Source of the DNA: Streptomyces aureoverticillatus
GTDB taxonomy: Bacteria > Actinomycetota > Actinomycetes > Streptomycetales > Streptomycetaceae
NCBI RefSeq assembly: GCF_014649395.1
Contig: NZ_BMSY01000001.1
Location: 806,001-870,000 of the forward strand
Length of the DNA stretch: 64,000 bases
Direction of reading: 5' to 3'
Part shown: piece after piece, positions 18,720 through 28,002 of the stretch
Layout: every line of letters begins with the position of its first letter
How positions within the stretch are numbered: position 1 is the first letter of the stretch
Notes under the pieces: generated by a model
What the model was told of the DNA's origin: nothing
Seen by the model: only the letters and a program-made list of their open reading frames with translations
Databases searched by the model: none
Made by a program: the position numbers and the translations under genes

Positions 18720-19745
18720 ATGCCGGACCGTAGCCTCCGCCTCCCGCTGCCCTTCGCGTACGACCCGTCCCGCACGCAGGGCTCGACACGCGACGGGGTG
18801 GGGTCTCCCCTGCTCGAGCGGAGCCGAGAGCTCGGGGGAGGCTCGCCGCTGCTGCGGGACGCGGGCGGGCAGCCTTCCTCGCCGCCGCGGGACTCCGGCG
18901 GGGCCGGGGGGTCCGGAAGGTCCGGGGATTCTTCCGGGTCCGGCGGATCCTCCGGATCCAGTGGCTCTTCCGGAACCAGTGGCTCTTCCGGAAGCAGTGG
19001 CTCTTCCGAGGACAATCCCTTCGCGCCGCCGCCCGAGGGAGCGCCGGAGCAGCCCTGGCAGCCGCGGCGGCCCGCGGGCGGGCAGGGGTCCGGCGACAAC
19101 GGTGGCAACGGCAACGGTGACGAAGGCGGCCGGGGCGAGTCGCCCTGGGGCAGCCAGTGGAGCGACCGGCAGCCCGGCCGCTCCTCGGGCGGCGGCTTCG
19201 GCGAGCGGCCCCGCGGCCAGGGCCCCGACGGCTCGGGGTCCGGCTCCGGCGGGCAGGGCGGCGGGATGCGCTGGGACCCCACGGACCCGGCCCAGCGCCG
19301 CGCCCGCTACGCGCTGCTCTCCGGCATGTGGGCGTTCTTCTTCGCGCTCTTCGGCTGGCGGTACGTGGCGTTGCTGCTCGGCGCGCTCGGCCTGTACTGG
19401 GCGATCAGCGCGCTGCGGGCCAAGCCGCGCGCGGCGGACCCGACGGCTCCGGTGCCGGCGGCCGCGCAGGGGGCGTCCGGTGGTGCGACCGCTTCCGGAG
19501 GCGGCGCGGGCTCCGGGGCGTCCGGCGGCTCCGGCGGCGGTTCGCGGCCGCAGACGACGGCGGCGATCAGCGGTCTGGTCACGGCTTCGCTGGCGCTGGT
19601 GATGGTGCTCGCGACGTTCGCCGCGCAGCTCATCTACCGGGACTACTACACGTGCCGTGACGACGCCCTCACCACCGAGTCCCGCCAGTCCTGCGACGAC
19701 CTGCTCCCGAAGGAGCTGCGCCCGCTCCTGACGGACCGCGACTGA
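18720..19745 (+). CDS. Low-complexity membrane protein of unknown function
   Basis: 341 residues from the ATG at 18720. The N-terminal 170 residues are disordered: a (SGSSG)n run encoded by repeats near 18930-19010, then Pro/Gly-rich sequence. Two helices follow ([35 protein letters not shown]), then another Gly/Ser linker and a helix ([20 protein letters not shown]) with a short Cys-containing tail ([19 protein letters not shown]). The four-base spacing to AAGGGGAAG is loose, so the start is uncertain. Residues about 27-40 are encoded by an R1 repeat. It is divergent from purN. Not recognised. Confidence 0.7.
   Translation: MPDRSLRLPLPFAYDPSRTQGSTRDGVGSPLLERSRELGGGSPLLRDAGGQPSSPPRDSGGAGGSGRSGDSSGSGGSSGSSGSSGTSGSSGSSGSSEDNPFAPPPEGAPEQPWQPRRPAGGQGSGDNGGNGNGDEGGRGESPWGSQWSDRQPGRSSGGGFGERPRGQGPDGSGSGSGGQGGGMRWDPTDPAQRRARYALLSGMWAFFFALFGWRYVALLLGALGLYWAISALRAKPRAADPTAPVPAAAQGASGGATASGGGAGSGASGGSGGGSRPQTTAAISGLVTASLALVMVLATFAAQLIYRDYYTCRDDALTTESRQSCDDLLPKELRPLLTDRD
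18797..18840 (-). repeat. R1 palindromic repeat inside a coding region
   Basis: GGGTCTCCCCTGCTCGAGCG then GAGCCGAGAGCTCGGGGGAG. Same family as 7271, 22974 and 56644. It is in frame within the 18720-19745 gene, giving [20 protein letters not shown]. Confidence 0.75.
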
Positions 19746-19749
19746 CGCG

Positions 19750-19794
19750 TACGTCCACACCGCTTCCCTTGCCGGGGGGGGCGGTGTGGACGTA
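19750..19794 (+). terminator. Terminator of the 18720 gene
   Basis: TACGTCCACACCGC / GCGGTGTGGACGTA, 14-bp perfect stem, starting 5 bp after the stop codon. Confidence 0.85.
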
Positions 19795-19820
19795 CTCCAC
19801 TCCCCCTCCGCACGCACAAC

Positions 19821-19861
19821 GACGAAGGTCCCCTCACTTCACCCGTGAGGGGACCTTCGTC
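19821..19861 (-). terminator. Terminator directly after the tRNA-like element
   Basis: GACGAAGGTCCCCTCAC / GTGAGGGGACCTTCGTC, 17-bp perfect stem, 7-nt loop. On the minus strand it begins 2 nt after the CCA end of the tRNA-like sequence. Confidence 0.75.
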
Positions 19862-19863
19862 AG

Positions 19864-19935
19864 TGGAGCGCCCGGCAGGCCTTGCACCTGCATCTCCCAT
19901 CGGATGATGGACGTCTTTCCTTGGACCACAGACGC
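19864..19935 (-). ncRNA. tRNA-like RNA candidate (72 nt, CCA-ended)
   Basis: Read on the minus strand from 19935. GCGTCTG pairs with CGGGCGC over 7 bp (two G-U pairs) and is followed by T and an encoded CCA. TG occupies the 8-9 position. GTC-CAAGGAAA-GAC is a short D-like arm; GCAGG-TGCAAGG-CCTGC is a T-like arm with a 7-nt loop that lacks the usual TTC. The anticodon-like arm (TCCAT/ATGGG) has a 6-nt loop, so it may not decode. A 17-bp hairpin follows immediately, and TATGAT at 19976-19971 could be its -10. It may be a degenerate tRNA, a tRNA mimic, or chance. Confidence 0.45.
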
Positions 19936-20064
19936 GCGACTCCCGTGCTGTGCACCGAAGTTACGTCATGATCATACACAACACCGACGGGCTTCCGGTA
20001 CATGCTGTGGGCAGGCGTTCCGCACGGCAGAACGCATGGGCACAGCCCAGTCCGACGGCCACTG

Positions 20065-21510
20065 TCACGACAAGGGGTCACGCGGCTCGGGCCCCGGCAG
20101 GCAGTCGTGCGGGACAGCGGGCGGAGCCGAGGGCAAGGGCGGCACCGGAATCACAGCCTCACCGCAGCCGGCCACGCCCCGCTTCCGCCACCACAAGATC
20201 CACCCCCAACGCCCCCGCACAACCTCCCTCTTAGGCGCCCCCGCCCGAACAGGCGCCCCCGCCCGGACCCGCCACCACCGAGCCCCCAAAGCCACCGGCA
20301 CCCCCACGACCCCCGTCCACCCCACAGCCGCAAGCCCCGTGAGCCACCACACCGGCCCGAACTCGGCCAGCACCCGCACCCCCATCGGCCCCCCGGCCAT
20401 CCCCGCGAGCCAGGCGCAAGCCACCCCACAGAGCAGCGCGGCCACCGCGGCCCCCACTGCCGTACGCCCCAAGGACCAGGCCGCCGCCCCGGCCGTCGCC
20501 GCCCGAGCCGTGAACCACCCGAGCACGCCCCCGGCCAGCACCGGCACCACCCCCACCGCCCAGGTGAACGGCGACCCGCCCCCGGCCTCCGGCACCGCCG
20601 CGAGCAGCGGGAACGCAGGCAGCAGCGGAGCGGCGTCGGCCCCGAGCGGCCCCACCACCGTCCCGGCCCCCAGCACGAACCCCGGCCCGAGCGCGTACGC
20701 GGCCCCCCACACCGCCGCGTTCGGCACCAGCGCGAGGGCGAGGAACAGCACCGCGAACCGCCCCGACCACACCGTGGTGACGTCCAGGAACGAATCCCGC
20801 ACCAGCCCTCCGTGCAGCACCACCGACACCCCGACGAGCAGCGCTCCCCCGCCCACCAGCACCGCCGTCCCCGCGGCGGCGGCCCGTCCCACGGCGGCCC
20901 CCCGTTCCCGTACGAAGCGACGTACCGCGTCCGGCACCCGCAGCCCGTCCGCCGCGCGCCGCACCACCCCCGGCAGCGGGCCGGGCGGCCGCCCGTGCGC
21001 GGTCCACACGCCGAACCCCGCGGCCGCCACCGCGAGCAGCGGCACGTGCGCCATCGCGCTCAGCCACGAGGGGCCCAGCTCACCGCCCGCCGCGTACACC
21101 GTGGCCGCCGTCGCCACCAGCAGATAGCCGCCGACCACGCCCGCCCACGCGGTCCGCACCCCCATCGCCCGCTCGTCCGGGTCCGCCGCGTCCCGGGCGG
21201 CACGGTGCACCAGCCAGGCCGGCAGGGCGAGCAGCAGCAGGGGGGTGACGCCCACCGGCGCGGGTCCGCCGGACAGCGTCTCGGCGCGGACCAGCTCCGT
21301 GCCGTGCGCGAGCAGCCACAGCGCGGCCGCCACGTGCAGCGCGCCGCCCGGCCCGCTGTCCGGATACGGCGAGCTGATCCACAGCCCCATCACGAGCACC
21401 GCGAACGCGCCGAGCCCGAGCCCCGCGGCGATCGCCCCGCCGAGCAGGCAGGTACCGAGGCCCGGCGCCGTCTGCTTCCGGTAGAGCGTCAGAGAACCAG
21501 AGTCGGTCAT
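20065..21510 (-). CDS. DUF6350-like polytopic membrane protein
   Basis: About 481 residues with ten or more hydrophobic helices (for example [55 protein letters not shown]) and a basic, Pro-rich cytoplasmic tail. The position near purN-purH and the helix pattern fit the DUF6350 family of Streptomyces, sometimes called cell-division-related; no biochemical role is established here. ATG at 21510; an alternative GTG at 21519 adds three residues, and neither has a strong ribosome site. Divergent from the HTH/sigma-like gene. Confidence 0.75.
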   Translation of the reverse strand: MTDSGSLTLYRKQTAPGLGTCLLGGAIAAGLGLGAFAVLVMGLWISSPYPDSGPGGALHVAAALWLLAHGTELVRAETLSGGPAPVGVTPLLLLALPAWLVHRAARDAADPDERAMGVRTAWAGVVGGYLLVATAATVYAAGGELGPSWLSAMAHVPLLAVAAAGFGVWTAHGRPPGPLPGVVRRAADGLRVPDAVRRFVRERGAAVGRAAAAGTAVLVGGGALLVGVSVVLHGGLVRDSFLDVTTVWSGRFAVLFLALALVPNAAVWGAAYALGPGFVLGAGTVVGPLGADAAPLLPAFPLLAAVPEAGGGSPFTWAVGVVPVLAGGVLGWFTARAATAGAAAWSLGRTAVGAAVAALLCGVACAWLAGMAGGPMGVRVLAEFGPVWWLTGLAAVGWTGVVGVPVALGARWWRVRAGAPVRAGAPKREVVRGRWGWILWWRKRGVAGCGEAVIPVPPLPSAPPAVPHDCLPGPEPRDPLS

Positions 21511-21626
21511 GTGGGTCACGCGGCCATGGTCCCAACGACACGCGCTTTCTCCATGTAACGGAGGAATGCCCGATGTGTCGCTAAAAATATGTTTATGTAC
21601 TTTCTCGGACGACGGATCGGCTAGCC

Positions 21627-22922
21627 ATGTCACAGAGCCCTGCCATGCCGCTGCCGACCCCCAAGGAACGCCGCAGGCTGCGCGAGGCGAAGTCGCTGAG
21701 CCAGGCCGAGGTCGCCGCGAAGGTGGGCGTCTCCCGGGCGACCGTCCGGGCCTGGGAGTCGGGCCACAAGCACCCCCGCGGCCACAGCCGCGTCGCGTAC
21801 GCCCACCTCCTGGCCGGGCTCGCCGACGGCCACTCCCCCGCGGCCCCCGGCACCGGCCCCGACGAGGCGGGCCCGCCGAAGTCCGCGTCCGCGCGGAAGG
21901 CGGTGGCGACGGTGGCCTACGACCAGGAGGAGACCTCGGCCCCGCCCGTCGGCCCGGACCCGGCTGCCGGCCCGGTCCCGGAAGCCTCGCCGGACTCGGC
22001 GTCCGCCCCGGACTCGGACCCGGAGGCGACGGCCCCCGCCCCCACCGCCTTCGAAGACCCGGACGCGCCCCCGGACCCCATGGCCGGCCCCGACCCCTAC
22101 GCCAAGCGACCCATCCCCTCCCCGCACACCCCCGAAGCCGCCTTCGACGCGCTGTGCACGCGCACCGCGCCCTCCCTCGTCCGGCAGGCGTACGCCCTGA
22201 CCGGCCGCCCGGGCCTGGCCGAGGAATCCGTCGAGCGGGCCTTCCAACTGGCCTGGCAGCGCTGGCCGGAGGTCGCCATGGACCGCGACCCGGCGAGCTG
22301 GGTGCGGGCCGCGGCGCACGAGTACGCGCTGTCCCCCTGGCACCGCTTCCGCCGCGCCCACCGCACCCCCGGCACCCCGCCCGCGGAGGCCGCGCACCGG
22401 GCGGTCCTCACCGTGCTCCTGAGCCTGCCGCCCGCCCGGCGCCGTACGCTGCTGCTCTACGACGGCATCGGCCTCGACCTGCCCGAGACCGCCGCCGAGA
22501 CGGAGGCCACCACGCCCACCGCGGCGTACCGCCTCATGCACGCGCGCCGCGCCGTCGCCGAGGCGCTGCCCGACGTCGACGGGCAGCCGGAACTCCTGCA
22601 CCGGCACCTGGACGCCCTCGGCCGCACCGAGCGGCTGCGGCAGCCGCGGCCGGAGCGCGTCCGGCTCGGCAGCGAGCGCCGGGCCCGCCTCTGGACCCGC
22701 GCGGCCATCGCGTTCACGGCCCTGATCATCGGCGCCACCGCCCTCACGGTGCGCACCGCCCCCACCCGCTACGAGCCCGTCCCGTCCCCCGGCAGGGCCA
22801 TCAGCGGCGTACCCCCGCGGATGGGCCCGGGGCCCCTGTCGTACGAGGACGAGGCCCTCCGCGAGAAACTGCGCGCGGAACCGCACCGCGGCCCGGGACG
22901 TCTGCTGCCGGTGGCCAGGTAG
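21627..22922 (+). CDS. HTH / sigma-factor-like fusion with C-terminal membrane segment
   Basis: 431 residues. The XRE HTH is at about 14-62 ([20 protein letters not shown] and [16 protein letters not shown]). An acidic Pro/Ala linker follows, then about residues 170-330 resemble an ECF sigma factor ([60 protein letters not shown]). A helix lies near 353-375 ([20 protein letters not shown]) with an exported tail. The sigma region-4-like part is degenerate, so promoter recognition is doubtful. An unusually AT-rich stretch (21577-21606) upstream is probably the promoter. It could be a membrane-tethered regulator. Confidence 0.8.
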   Translation: MSQSPAMPLPTPKERRRLREAKSLSQAEVAAKVGVSRATVRAWESGHKHPRGHSRVAYAHLLAGLADGHSPAAPGTGPDEAGPPKSASARKAVATVAYDQEETSAPPVGPDPAAGPVPEASPDSASAPDSDPEATAPAPTAFEDPDAPPDPMAGPDPYAKRPIPSPHTPEAAFDALCTRTAPSLVRQAYALTGRPGLAEESVERAFQLAWQRWPEVAMDRDPASWVRAAAHEYALSPWHRFRRAHRTPGTPPAEAAHRAVLTVLLSLPPARRRTLLLYDGIGLDLPETAAETEATTPTAAYRLMHARRAVAEALPDVDGQPELLHRHLDALGRTERLRQPRPERVRLGSERRARLWTRAAIAFTALIIGATALTVRTAPTRYEPVPSPGRAISGVPPRMGPGPLSYEDEALREKLRAEPHRGPGRLLPVAR

Positions 22923-22924
22923 CG

Positions 22925-22970
22925 CGCCCCGTAAGGGGCGCGGGGCCGTATCGACATGCGGCTCCGCCGC
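22925..22970 (+). repeat. Dispersed repeat, family R2
   Basis: GCGCCCCGTAAGGGGCGCGG, spacer, ATGCGGCTCCGCCGC. It begins 3 bp after the stop of the preceding gene. Confidence 0.75.
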
Positions 22971-22973
22971 GAA

Positions 22974-23015
22974 GGGGGTCCCCCCTGTTCGAGCGAAGCC
23001 GAGAACTTGGGGGAG
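22974..23015 (-). repeat. Dispersed palindromic repeat, family R1
   Basis: GGGGGTCCCCCCTGTTCGAG then CGAAGCCGAGAACTTGGGGGAG; directly abuts the R2 copy on its left. Confidence 0.75.
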
Positions 23016-23086
23016 CGCCCAGCCCCCCACCGGCCCGCAGGGATCATCACCGCCCATCCAGCGAAGCGATTGCTCGGCCGGGACAA

Positions 23087-23126
23087 CGAAAGTGGGCCCG
23101 CACCCCAAGGTGCGGGCCCACTTTCG
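23087..23126 (-). terminator. Terminator of the sucCD operon
   Basis: CGAAAGTGGGCCCGCACC / GGTGCGGGCCCACTTTCG, 18-bp perfect stem, 4-nt loop, 14 bp after the sucD stop. Confidence 0.9.
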
Positions 23127-23139
23127 ATGGCGGACGGTG

Positions 23140-24024
23140 TCAGCCGGCGAGGATCGCGCGCGCCAGCTTCGCCGTCTCGGTCGGCGTCTTGCCGACCTTG
23201 ACGCCGGCGGCCTCGAGGGCCTCCTTCTTCGCGGCGGCCGTGCCGGAGGAGCCGGAGACGATGGCGCCGGCGTGGCCCATCGTCTTGCCCTCGGGCGCCG
23301 TGAAGCCCGCGACGTAACCGACGACCGGCTTCGACACGTTCTCCTTGATGAAGTCCGCGGCCCGCTCCTCGGCGTCGCCGCCGATCTCACCGATCATCAC
23401 GATCAGGTCGGTGTCGGGGTCGGCCTCGAACGCGGCGAGCGCGTCGATGTGCGTCGTACCGATGATGGGGTCGCCACCGATGCCGACGGCCGACGAGAAG
23501 CCGATGTCACGGAGCTCGTACATCATCTGGTACGTCAGCGTGCCGGACTTCGAGACCAGGCCGATGCGGCCCGGCTTCGTGATGTCGCCCGGGATGATGC
23601 CGGCGTTCGACTGACCGGGGGTGATCAGACCCGGGCAGTTCGGGCCGATGATCCGCGTCTTGTTGCCCTTCGTCTTCGCGTACGCCCAGAAGGCGGCGGA
23701 GTCGTGGACGGCGATGCCCTCGGTGATGACGACCGCGAGCGGGATCTCGGCGTCGATGGCCTCGACGACGGCGGCCTTGGCGAAGGCCGGCGGCACGAAG
23801 AGGACGGAGACGTTGGCGCCCGTCTTCTCCATGGCCTCGGCGACGGAGCCGAAGACCGGGATCTCGGTGCCGTCGATGTCGACGTTGGTGCCCGCCTTGC
23901 GCGGGTTCACGCCGCCGACGATGTTCGTGCCGTCACCCAGCATGAGCTTGGTGTGCTTCATGCCCGTGGCACCGGTCATGCCCTGGACGATGACCTTGGA
24001 GTCCTTGTTGAGGAAGATAGCCAT
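23140..24024 (-). CDS. sucD: Succinyl-CoA synthetase (ADP/GDP-forming) alpha subunit
   Basis: TCA cycle: succinyl-CoA + NDP + Pi to succinate + CoA + NTP. 294 residues. CoA-binding [20 protein letters not shown]; the phosphohistidine loop [17 protein letters not shown] near residue 247; [11 protein letters not shown]. It begins 21 bp after sucC, with GAGG about 16 nt upstream of the ATG. A perfect hairpin closes the operon. Confidence 0.97.
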   Translation of the reverse strand: MAIFLNKDSKVIVQGMTGATGMKHTKLMLGDGTNIVGGVNPRKAGTNVDIDGTEIPVFGSVAEAMEKTGANVSVLFVPPAFAKAAVVEAIDAEIPLAVVITEGIAVHDSAAFWAYAKTKGNKTRIIGPNCPGLITPGQSNAGIIPGDITKPGRIGLVSKSGTLTYQMMYELRDIGFSSAVGIGGDPIIGTTHIDALAAFEADPDTDLIVMIGEIGGDAEERAADFIKENVSKPVVGYVAGFTAPEGKTMGHAGAIVSGSSGTAAAKKEALEAAGVKVGKTPTETAKLARAILAG

Positions 24025-24045
24025 GGTGGTGTCTGACCTCGTCCC

Positions 24046-25227
24046 TTACTTCGCAGCCGCGGCGAGCTCGGCGGCCTTGTCGGCCGCGCCGTCCATGGTG
24101 TCCACGCGCTGCACCAGCGGGTGGTTGGCGTCGCTCAGGATCTTGCGACCCAGCTCCGCGTTGTTGCCGTCGAGGCGCACGACCAGCGGCTTGGTGACCT
24201 CTTCGCCCTTGGACTTGAGGAGCTCCAGGGCCTGGACGATGCCGTTGGCGACCTCGTCGCAGGCGGTGATGCCGCCGAAGACGTTGACGAAGACGGACTT
24301 GACGTCCGGGTCGCCGAGGATGATCTCGAGGCCGTTCGCCATGACCTCGGCGGAGGCGCCGCCACCGATGTCCAGGAAGTTGGCGGGCTTCACGTTGCCG
24401 TGGTTCTCACCGGCGTACGCGACGACGTCGAGGGTCGACATGACCAGACCCGCGCCGTTGCCGATGATGCCGACCTCGCCGTCGAGCTTGACGTAGTTGA
24501 GGTTCTTGGCCTTGGCAGCAGCCTCGAGCGGGTTGGCTGCGTCCTTGTCCTCGAGCGCCTCGTGCTCGGGCTGGCGGAAGTCGGCGTTCTCGTCGAGCGA
24601 GACCTTGCCGTCGAGGGCGATGACCTTGCCGCTCTTGACCTTCGCGAGCGGGTTGACCTCGACCAGGAGGGCGTCCTCCTTGACGAAGGTCTCCCACAGG
24701 GTCACGAGGATGTCGGCGACCTGGTCGGCGACCTCGGCCGGGAACTTCGCCGCCTTGGCGATCTCCTGGGCCTTCTCCTTGGTCACACCCTCATTGGCGT
24801 CGATCGGGGTCTTGGCGACGGCCTCCGGGCGGGTGGCCGCCACCTCCTCGATCTCCACGCCGCCCTCGACGGAGGCGATGGAGAGGAAGGTGCGGTTGGT
24901 GCGGTCCAGGAGGAAGGAGACGTAGTACTCCTCCACGATCTCCGGGGCCGTCTCGGCGATCATCACCTTGTGGACCGTGTGGCCCTTGATGTCCATGCCG
25001 AGGATGTCCGTCGCGCGAGCGACGGCCTCGTCCGGGGTCGCGGCCAGCTTCACGCCGCCGGCCTTGCCGCGGCCACCGACCTTCACCTGTGCCTTGACGA
25101 CCGACTTGCCACCAAGCCGCTCGGTGGCCTCGCGCGCCGCCTCAGGCGTGTCGATGACTTCACCGGCCAGCACCGGTACACCGTGCTTGGCGAAGAGGTC
25201 CCTCGCCTGGTACTCGAACAGGTCCAC
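24046..25227 (-). CDS. sucC: Succinyl-CoA synthetase beta subunit
   Basis: 393 residues with the ATP-grasp domain ([40 protein letters not shown]) and the C-terminal CoA-ligase domain ([51 protein letters not shown]). It starts with GTG at 25227 after AAAGGGA. First gene of sucC-sucD. A Crp-type palindrome lies 67-82 bp upstream of the start. Confidence 0.97.
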   Translation of the reverse strand: MDLFEYQARDLFAKHGVPVLAGEVIDTPEAAREATERLGGKSVVKAQVKVGGRGKAGGVKLAATPDEAVARATDILGMDIKGHTVHKVMIAETAPEIVEEYYVSFLLDRTNRTFLSIASVEGGVEIEEVAATRPEAVAKTPIDANEGVTKEKAQEIAKAAKFPAEVADQVADILVTLWETFVKEDALLVEVNPLAKVKSGKVIALDGKVSLDENADFRQPEHEALEDKDAANPLEAAAKAKNLNYVKLDGEVGIIGNGAGLVMSTLDVVAYAGENHGNVKPANFLDIGGGASAEVMANGLEIILGDPDVKSVFVNVFGGITACDEVANGIVQALELLKSKGEEVTKPLVVRLDGNNAELGRKILSDANHPLVQRVDTMDGAADKAAELAAAAK

Positions 25228-25293
25228 GCGCGTCCGTCCCTTTTCAGTGATCTCGCGGTTCGTTTTCTGCGTGGGCGTGCCGCGAAGGGCAAC

Positions 25294-25309
25294 GTGACTG
25301 CGCTGTCAC
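25294..25309. promoter_or_regulatory. Crp-type site upstream of sucC
   Basis: GTGAC-TGCGCT-GTCAC, a perfect match to the Streptomyces Crp pattern GTG(N6)GNCAC as I recall it. Centred about 75 bp before the GTG start. Confidence 0.55.
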
Positions 25310-25507
25310 AAGGGAGGCGTACACGGTGGCCGTGGACGCGGCATGTCCGTCTCGCAGGTTATCGCCGTGGGACGTGGGTCCCTAAATCGCAGATCACATT
25401 TGCGCGGTGATGACGGTCACAGATCGTGCGCCCGGCCGCACGCCGGTGACTTCGGGGCCGCCCGGCGGTGTCCCGTCCGCAGGCGGGCCGGGCACCGCGG
25501 GCAGGCA

Positions 25508-25547
25508 CGAGCGGGCCCGCCGCGGGGGAGGGCGACGGGCCCGCTCG
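25508..25547 (-). terminator. Terminator of the 25637-26806 gene
   Basis: CGAGCGGGCCCG / CGGGCCCGCTCG, 12-bp stem; about 90 bp past the stop. TTTGCTT follows on the plus strand. Confidence 0.65.
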
Positions 25548-25554
25548 TTTGCTT

Positions 25555-25665
25555 GCGTGATCAGCCGTTGTACGTCGGGTCGTACGCGGGTCGCGTGATC
25601 ATCCGGCGTCCGTGGGCCGGGTACGTCGGCGCGTGATCAGCCGTTGTACGTCGCCTGGTACGCGG
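25555..25665. repeat. Duplicated 35-bp coding tail
   Basis: Copies at 25555-25589 and 25631-25665 share GCGTGATCAGCCGTTGTACG and differ at only a few positions. The right copy is the last codons (ATYNG-stop) of the 25637 gene; the left copy would read AYDPTYNG-stop on the minus strand but has no gene in front of it. Confidence 0.75.
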
Positions 25666-26806
25666 CGTCGTACAGCGGGAGGCCGGTCGCGCCGCCGCCC
25701 GGCAGGTAGTCCGGGGTGACCGACTCCGTCACGCCCTCGGCGCCTGCGACGGCGTTCCCGGTGAGCGACCGGGCGTCGGCACCGACCGTGCCCGTCAGGT
25801 CCTGCGCGAACGGCTGCACGTCGGCGACCACACCGCCCGCGAACGGCGACACATCGCCGACGGCGCCCTGGGCCAGGCCCTCGGCGCTGCCGCCGATGCC
25901 GTCCACGACCGGCCGGACCTGGTCCGTCACCGACTCGACGAGCGGCTGCACCGAGCCGGCCACGCCACCGGCGAACGGCCGCACGTCCTCGTCCACGACC
26001 GTCTGCGCGAACGGCGGCACGTCCGCGACGACGCCGCCCGCGAACGGCTGCACGTCGCCGAGCACGCCCTGCGCCAGATAGCTCGCGTCCCCGACCGCCC
26101 GCAGCGCCACCGGGACCGTGCCGTCGACGGCGGTCCGGGCCACCGGCGGGAGCACGGACTCCGAGGCGCCGTCCACGACCGGGTCCGCGCTGGTGAGGGC
26201 GGAGCCGGCCAGGGTCTGGACGTGCTGCGTGGCGCCGGTGGCGGTGCCGACCGTGCGGTCGACGTCGGCGAGGTTGCCGAGGCCGTCGACGTCGGCGAGG
26301 TCCGGGGCGAAGGCGGAGAGGGGACCGAAGAGGTAGTCGATCTCGACGGCGTCCTCGACACCCTCGGCTCCCTTGATGTCCTTGACGTCGACGTCCTTGA
26401 CCTCCCTGGCGTCCTTGACACGCTGGACGTCCTTGGCGCCGGACACCCGGGACTCGGCCTCGGACACCTTCCCCTGGACGTCCCGCGCGCCGGAGAGGTC
26501 GACCTTGTCCTCGACACCGGAGACGGTGCCCCGCACGTCCTTCACCGAGGACGCCTTCTCCCGCACGTCCTGCGCGTCCGGGACACCCGGCACGGACTTC
26601 TGGACGTCGCCGACCGCACCCTTCACGTCCTCCACGCCCGCAACGTCCTTGACGTCGTCGATGGCGCCGACGGCGTCGGGCGCCTGATCGGGCACGGCGA
26701 CGGAGTGCGCGGGCAGTTCGTCCGCGCTGGCGACGGCCGAGCCGAGCGCCCACGCACCGGTGACGCCGGCGGCTATGACGATGGAACGGCGAATGTTCTT
26801 GTTCAT
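25637..26806 (-). CDS. Secreted repeat-rich protein of unknown function
   Basis: 389 residues from the ATG at 26806. Signal peptide RRSIVIAAGVTGAWALGSAV ending at ASA. The mature protein is built of degenerate repeats: a Val/Asp/Lys-rich helical part (DVKDVAGVEDVKGAVGDVQK) at about 45-160, then repeats of the form DVQPFAGGVVADVPPFAQ at about 250-350. No enzyme motif, no sortase motif, no Cys cluster. It probably has an extended surface or wall-associated structure. It lies 112 bp after the next secreted-protein gene and may share its transcript. Not recognised. Confidence 0.72.
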   Translation of the reverse strand: MNKNIRRSIVIAAGVTGAWALGSAVASADELPAHSVAVPDQAPDAVGAIDDVKDVAGVEDVKGAVGDVQKSVPGVPDAQDVREKASSVKDVRGTVSGVEDKVDLSGARDVQGKVSEAESRVSGAKDVQRVKDAREVKDVDVKDIKGAEGVEDAVEIDYLFGPLSAFAPDLADVDGLGNLADVDRTVGTATGATQHVQTLAGSALTSADPVVDGASESVLPPVARTAVDGTVPVALRAVGDASYLAQGVLGDVQPFAGGVVADVPPFAQTVVDEDVRPFAGGVAGSVQPLVESVTDQVRPVVDGIGGSAEGLAQGAVGDVSPFAGGVVADVQPFAQDLTGTVGADARSLTGNAVAGAEGVTESVTPDYLPGGGATGLPLYDAAYQATYNG

Positions 26807-26918
26807 GTGTACGTCGGATCCTTCGAACTCGTACTGGCTGTGAACCGGCCCAAAAGACCGGCGGGCAGACCTGTGCCGCCCCCGCGCGCGGCAGGTCGAG
26901 CAGGGGAAAACGCCTGCC

Positions 26919-27869
26919 CTAGCCAGGGAATTCGAGGATGTCCCGGTGCCTCTCACGTATCGGATCGGCGCCGTCGGACGCAGACGCTCCGGCCACCAGC
27001 CGCACCTCACCGCGACTGCCGGAGCCGACCGCACACTGATCGGCGTGACGCTGCGAACTCCCGTCACCCGCCGACTGACCACTCACGCAACCGCCCGGCC
27101 GACCGGGCAGCGGCACCTGCCCCTGCCCTCCGGCCCCGTCCTCAGCGAACGCGGCATCGCCCCGGACACCGCCCGACGCCGAACCTCCGTACGTGTACGA
27201 GGAGTCGAGGCCCGGCCCGAAAGCCGCACGGTCACCGCGACTGCCTTCTTCGGCACCACGGCCCCCGCGCCCGTCCCGGTCGCCCTTGCCACCCTTGCCG
27301 TTCTCGGCCTCCTTGCCGTCTCCAGCGGCGGGCGGTGCGGGCTGCGTTGTCCCGACCGCGCCGTCGTCGCCGGGCTCCGGCGGCCGGGAGGGCTCGGGCA
27401 ACAGTTCCTGAGGCTCGGGCAGTACGCGACCGGGCTCGGGCAGTACACGGCCGGGCTCAGGCAGCACCCGACGTGCGTCGGGCAGCGTCCCGGACCGCAC
27501 GTCGTCCACGGCCTGCGCCGCCCCGTCGACGACGTCACGCACGGGACGTACGACACGCTCCACGGCGGGCCGCGCCGCGGACTTGGCGACGGGCTCGACG
27601 ACGTCGGGCTCGGCGGCATCCGGCGCATCCGACGCATCGGGCACATCCCGCGCCACCGACCGCACCAGATCCGTCGCCCCGGCGCCCGCTGCCCCGCCGT
27701 CCGCCGCCTGCGCCCGCTCTCCGCACAGGAGGCCGATGACGACCAGCCCCGCGAGCAGCATGAGCACCTGCAGCGCACGCCGCCCGACGGCCGCACGCAC
27801 GAAGCGCACCGCCGAACCGGACCGAACGGCTGCGGAAACCAAGGCGGGACGACCTTCCCTACGGAACAC
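26919..27869 (-). CDS. Exported or anchored Pro/Gly-rich protein of unknown function
   Basis: Up to 316 residues. A basic N-terminus and one hydrophobic segment (LQVLMLLAGLVVIGLLCGE, ending near AQAA) give a signal or anchor. The rest is low complexity: VPDASDAPDAAEPDVVEPVA, a 7-residue tandem (RVLPEPG three times, then variants), and a Gly/Asp/Arg-rich part with GSASGGVRGDAAFAEDG. The start is uncertain: GTG 27869 lacks a ribosome site, and a TTG at about 27842 after GAAGG fits better. It precedes the 25637-26806 secreted gene on the same strand. Function unknown. Confidence 0.6.
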   Translation of the reverse strand: MFRREGRPALVSAAVRSGSAVRFVRAAVGRRALQVLMLLAGLVVIGLLCGERAQAADGGAAGAGATDLVRSVARDVPDASDAPDAAEPDVVEPVAKSAARPAVERVVRPVRDVVDGAAQAVDDVRSGTLPDARRVLPEPGRVLPEPGRVLPEPQELLPEPSRPPEPGDDGAVGTTQPAPPAAGDGKEAENGKGGKGDRDGRGGRGAEEGSRGDRAAFGPGLDSSYTYGGSASGGVRGDAAFAEDGAGGQGQVPLPGRPGGCVSGQSAGDGSSQRHADQCAVGSGSRGEVRLVAGASASDGADPIRERHRDILEFPG

Positions 27870-28002
27870 GGAACACGGAACAGACAGACGGACGGACGGA
27901 CGGGAGGGCTACGGGGACGGCACAGCACGCGGAACCTCTCGCTCCGCGCGGGCGAAGGCGTCGATACTCGCACGAGGGTGCGGCCGTCGCGCAAGCCCCC
28001 TG

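Noticed and set aside
24121-25410. A 429-codon frame antisense to sucC
   Set aside because: Shadow of sucC with no independent motif.
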